The position numbers and the translations under genes were made by a program. The notes under the pieces were generated by a model. That model was not told the DNA's origin. It worked only from the letters and a program-made list of their open reading frames with translations, and searched no databases. From NCBI GenBank assembly GCA_023443985.1, contig JAEZSJ010000036.1, forward strand, positions 1 to 19,651: a stretch of 19,651 nucleotides of DNA, given 5' to 3'. This DNA comes from Verrucomicrobiota bacterium. Its GTDB lineage: Bacteria; Verrucomicrobiota; Verrucomicrobiia; Opitutales; Opitutaceae. Of the stretch, positions 19,401 through 19,651 are shown one piece after another (positions within the stretch are counted from its first letter, which is position 1; the number at the start of each line of letters is the position of its first letter).

Positions 19401-19651
19401 CCTCCACGCACTCGTCGACCGCGGCCACAGCGTCGTCGTGATCGAGCACAATTCCGATGTCCTGAAGAATGCCGACTGGTTGATCGAGGTCGGTCCCGAG
19501 GGCGGCGCCGCCGGCGGCCGTATCGTCGCCGAGGGCACGCCGGAACAGGTCGCGCTCACCCGCACCGCCACCGCGCCCTACCTTCGCGCCGCCCTCGCCC
19601 CCGCCGCGACCGAGCCGCTCGCGCTCGCCGCCGAACCCGCCGCCCCAGCAC
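16477..19651 (+). CDS. uvrA: UvrA-type excinuclease ABC subunit A, with in-frame repeat insertions (runs off right edge)
   Basis: At least 1058 codons, open to the edge; E. coli UvrA is 940. It is the damage-recognition ATPase of nucleotide excision repair, acting with UvrB. NBD1 has Walker A GLSGAGKSS (34-42), signature LSGGE (543) and Walker B FVLDEP (Asp570). NBD2 has GVSGSGKS (697), LSGGE (886) and LLLLDEP (Asp958). Zinc-type pairs are Cys324/327, Cys445/448, Cys796/799 and Cys819/822. A segment of normal length lies where UvrB binds (about 112-215), so this is not an obvious UvrA2 that lacks it. Extra loops sit at about 202-215, 268-277, 487-512 and 905-950, each containing the palindromic element. 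The last separates signature from Walker B by 72 residues instead of 27. ATG 16477 gives the family start; no Shine-Dalgarno is visible. Confidence 0.9.
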   Translation, partial: MAALETIRLRGVRQNNLKGFDLDIPLGRYVVVTGLSGAGKSSLVFETLHAEGQRRYVETFSAYTRQFLELLAKPQVDSIENIRPSIAIEQSNTVKTSRSTVGTMTELTDYFKVWFSHVATCHDPETGERVEDDNPQTIWTKALAQLAGRTVLVAFRVARPGNLEWSEILQNLQGQSYQRVLIPDTTGACTLHRIADLLPPAGGAAREGGDPTAAPLPASASALFVIQDRIALAPAAKARFTEAVETALHFGQGEVRLFGEQPLGARSRGAVRGSVDPALLPPHPSGRFTELGHYSRGLHSPKTGRRFRPAAPAMFSFNSPLGACPKCRGFGRVIDIDYRLAIPDETLSIDDGAIKCWEGEVFGESKRDLLGFARKRKLPTHIPFCELTPEQRAYVIEGEPGYGENGVEWPAAWYGLKGFFRFLEARTYKMHYRVFLARYRSYNLCPECHGTRLQPEALCWKWRGRTLPELYQLPVSELLTLLAPVAATSGGAARESGESANRQSPVENRKSSDLALDAILSRLRYLEQVGLGYLTLDRQSRTLSGGEVERVNLTSCLGSSLVDTLFVLDEPSVGLHPRDIDRLIGIIRSLTDAGNTVVVVEHDESMIRAADHVIEIGPEPGAAGGHVVFQGDVPALLSSSQAITGDYLSGRRFIPVPAQRRAVVPATPRLVFERATKHNLRDLTFSLPLGRFVALSGVSGSGKSTLLDHVIHQGLLAARRQFAEDPATLAAVHGLEHLGEIVLVDQSPLSRTPRSNAALYADAWDGIRNLFAATEAAREAGFSASSFSFNAGDGRCDHCQGLGYEAVEMQFLSDVYVPCPICEGRRFKPEILACTWHGRSVADVLALTVRQALDFFAAQPAIRSRLQPLDTVGLGYLTLGQPLNTLSGGEAQRLKLVKYLGTYTTSESDAARERGGSATPAAGASLADARPKPTSSSVRKPETRNPEPHREAALLLLDEPTTGLHRHDVGRLLTVLHALVDRGHSVVVIEHNSDVLKNADWLIEVGPEGGAAGGRIVAEGTPEQVALTRTATAPYLRAALAPAATEPLALAAEPAAPA
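17080..17106 (+). repeat. Palindromic element copy C in uvrA
   Basis: GGTGGC followed by stem-loop GCCGCTC-GCGA-GGGCGGC (one wobble pair) and GAT. It reads GGAAREGGD at residues 202-210 of UvrA, in the same frame as all other copies, followed by an Ala/Pro-rich stretch. Confidence 0.8.
17278..17304 (+). repeat. Degenerate palindromic element copy E in uvrA
   Basis: Matches 22 of 27 positions of the consensus. It reads RGAVRGSVD at residues 268-276, same orientation and frame. The stem is partly broken, as expected for an older insertion. Confidence 0.55.
17944..17970 (+). repeat. Palindromic element copy D in uvrA
   Basis: The best copy: GGTGGC then a perfect 7-bp stem GCCGCTC-GCGA-GAGCGGC closing a GNRA-type tetraloop. 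It reads GGAARESGE at residues 490-498, inside an extra loop of NBD1, and is followed at once by a 7-bp periodic array. Confidence 0.85.
17977..18011 (+). repeat. Degenerate 7-bp tandem array after copy D
   Basis: Five consecutive heptamers: AATCGCC, AGTCGCC, GGTCGAA, AACCGAA, AATCCTC. It encodes a polar stretch (ANRQSPVENRKSS) unlike normal UvrA. Similar heptamer runs occur at 19291-19320. Confidence 0.6.
19198..19224 (+). repeat. Degenerate palindromic element copy F in uvrA
   Basis: Matches 22 of 27 consensus positions, with stem GCCGCTC-GCGA-GCGCGGC. It reads SDAARERGG at residues 908-916, same frame, at the start of the large insertion between the NBD2 signature and Walker B. Confidence 0.6.
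19291..19320 (+). repeat. 7-bp tandem array in the NBD2 insertion of uvrA
   Basis: Four near-identical heptamers (CGGAAAC, CCGAAAC, CCGGAAC, CCGGAAC) plus CC. Because 7 is not a multiple of 3 the frame rotates, giving RKPETRNPEP. It lies between copy F and the 13-bp inverted repeat. Confidence 0.75.
19321..19351 (+). repeat. Perfect 13-bp inverted repeat at the Walker B codons of uvrA
   Basis: Arms CATCGAGAAGCAG (19321-19333) and CTGCTTCTCGATG (19339-19351), loop CCCTG. The right arm encodes the conserved LLLD of Walker B, so the left arm is the part free to vary. It would form a very stable hairpin in DNA or mRNA. Confidence 0.8.

Noticed and set aside
16477..19651. UvrA2-type paralogue lacking UvrB interaction
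   Set aside because: A segment of about the usual length is present between the first NBD motif region and the next conserved block, so loss of the UvrB-binding part is not supported. A divergent paralogue cannot be excluded without alignment.

Overview
The window is high-GC DNA packed with genes on both strands. It most resembles a member of Verrucomicrobia, probably Opitutaceae. That placement is inference from three things: the base composition; two secreted proteins sharing a DPDGxGxxNL...LPARG module of a kind common in that phylum; and a family of palindromic elements lying in frame inside genes. No rRNA, tRNA, CRISPR array, insertion sequence or prophage structure was seen.

Layout. 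Positions 1-1917 (minus) hold a truncated unknown gene and a compact set of two FKBP-type peptidyl-prolyl isomerases plus a small membrane protein. A divergent control region (1918-2070) follows. Positions 2071-5433 (plus) hold a YbaK-type aminoacyl-tRNA deacylase, a stand-alone receiver domain with Glu at the phospho-acceptor position, SurE nucleotidase, and a tightly coupled trio of DUF1573 protein, rhodanese and MauE/DoxX-like membrane protein. Positions 5473-8975 (minus) hold a soluble hybrid histidine kinase and dihydrolipoyl dehydrogenase. At 9242-9670 lies the truncated start of a chemotaxis-receptor-like gene. Positions 9628-14578 (minus) hold two large secreted proteins, one a beta-propeller-like array fused to a spherulin-4/GH135-type domain, the other an Ig/cadherin-like adhesin type. 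A YvlD-type membrane protein (minus) and a family 4 glycosyltransferase (plus) are divergent at 15167/15210. A UvrA-type excinuclease subunit runs off the right edge.

The most unusual signal is a 27-bp palindromic element present six times, always in the same orientation and reading frame, inside the glycosyltransferase (two tandem copies) and uvrA (four copies). Two of the uvrA insertions also carry 7-bp periodic arrays, and one ends in a perfect 13-bp inverted repeat abutting the Walker B codons. Other structure not explained by genes includes mutually exclusive RNA pairings just upstream of the atypical receiver gene and across the surE start codons, and an identical dyad architecture (GGGAAA-N9-TTTCCC) in two different divergent promoter regions. 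All functional assignments rest on reading motifs in the translations; no database search was run.
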